64,000 bases of DNA, from positions 1 to 64,000 of the forward strand of contig CALMIR010000112.1 in NCBI GenBank assembly GCA_937864265.1. The letters are read 5' to 3'. Within the stretch, counting starts at the first letter, position 1. Each line of letters opens with the position of its first letter. The stretch comes from an uncultured Saprospirales bacterium. GTDB taxonomy: Bacteria; Bacteroidota; Bacteroidia; Chitinophagales; Saprospiraceae. Shown here piece by piece: positions 63,596-64,000 of the stretch. The position numbers were made by a program, and so were the translations under genes. Below the pieces are notes generated by a model. The model did no database searches, had not been told where the DNA came from, and worked only from the letters and a program-made list of their open reading frames with translations.

Positions 63596-64000
63596 ATGAC
63601 TCACTCTATCTCCACGATCTGGTTGGTATTTTTTTTGACGCTTTTCACAACTGCTTGCAGCGATGCTCCCACTTTAACCCTCAAACCCAGAGCTTACCCC
63701 AAAGTGGCTTACCCGGAGAAGTCTTACCAAGATTTTAAAGAACCCTATTGTCCGTTTTCCTTTCAATATCCAACCTATGCCCGCATCGTAAAGGATACGG
63801 CCTTTTTTGGTGAAAAGCCGCTCCATGAATGCTGGTTTGATCTGTATTTCACTGATTTCGATAGCCGACTGTATTGCAGCTACCTACCCATTGCTTCGGG
63901 GGAAGAATTTGAAAAATTGCAGCAAGATGCCTTTAAACTAGCCGACAAGCACAACAAAAAAGCCAATTACATCGACGAGATAAGAATCGACACCGAGCAG
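63596..64000 (+). CDS. gldD: Gliding motility lipoprotein GldD (partial, cut by the window edge)
   Basis: 135 codons are visible from ATG 63596 and the frame is open at the right edge. The lipobox TACS gives a lipoprotein Cys (residue 21). AYPKVAYPEKSYQDF and CPFSFQYPTYA followed by CWFDLYF are characteristic of GldD, an outer-membrane-directed lipoprotein required for gliding and T9SS function in Flavobacterium. It lies 20 bases after gldE, the usual gldE-gldD arrangement. Confidence 0.92.
   Translation, partial: MTHSISTIWLVFFLTLFTTACSDAPTLTLKPRAYPKVAYPEKSYQDFKEPYCPFSFQYPTYARIVKDTAFFGEKPLHECWFDLYFTDFDSRLYCSYLPIASGEEFEKLQQDAFKLADKHNKKANYIDEIRIDTEQ

Overview
The window looks like a chromosomal segment of a member of the Bacteroidota, most likely of the Saprospiraceae type. 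The evidence is: a peroxidase with a type IX secretion (T9SS) C-terminal sorting domain; two giant gliding-associated (CHU_C / SprB-repeat) surface proteins; the mutY-ssb-gldE-gldD gene order; TonB-dependent receptor plug modules; TAnnTTTG-type -7 promoter elements; and A-rich leaders without Shine-Dalgarno sequences. I saw no rRNA, tRNA, CRISPR array or complete insertion sequence. Four genes appear to start at TTG.

Layout. 1-3.2 kb: a GC-rich perfect hairpin at the left edge, then a secreted animal-type heme peroxidase with its terminator. 3.1-4.0 kb: an AT-rich, hairpin-bearing non-coding region. 4.0-13.2 kb: a large outer-membrane protein, a flavin monooxygenase, a PurF-type amidotransferase, a protein with a degenerate glucosaminidase-like domain, and an ArgE-type deacylase. 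13.2-22.6 kb (all minus strand): CotH/lamin-tail protein, Lnt, an SDR-kinase-acyl-CoA dehydrogenase cluster resembling split ACAD10/11, RsmI, PurS and PssA. 22.8-28.8 kb: two tandem paralogous SprB-repeat proteins. 28.8-31.0 kb: SDR, Crp/Fnr regulator and Uma2 nuclease-fold protein. 31.1-34.2 kb: a cyclic-nucleotide-binding-fold histidine kinase next to a response-regulator/thioredoxin-reductase-like fusion that lacks its redox cysteines. 34.2-39.8 kb: GT-C-like membrane protein, YfiT/DinB protein, flippase, M42 peptidase and pterin dehydratase. 39.8-44.9 kb: an ECF sigma factor overlapping a predicted anti-sigma/beta-barrel fusion, an interspersed palindromic repeat, and ParC.

45-52.1 kb holds an Rpn-type nuclease-fold protein, a 1735-residue alpha-2-macroglobulin that carries carboxypeptidase-regulatory, TonB-receptor plug and TonB C-terminal modules inside one chain, and a frameshifted gene resembling Imm33-like immunity proteins. 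52.3-56.7 kb is a metabolic run (RpiB-like, unknown, Cys/Met PLP enzyme, sirtuin, dipeptide epimerase). 56.7-58.3 kb looks like an accessory cassette: a DUF234-type ATPase preceded by two palindromes built from one half-site and followed by a second copy of the interspersed repeat. 58.4-64 kb returns to core genes: exonuclease III, GNAT, outer-membrane barrel, MutY, SSB, GldE and a GldD cut by the right edge.

The best candidates for undescribed biology are the cysteine-less redox-like output protein of the two-component pair, the A2M/plug/TonB fusion, the ATPase cassette with paired palindromes, and the anti-sigma/beta-barrel fusion. Family assignments are made by eye from motifs; no database search was run.
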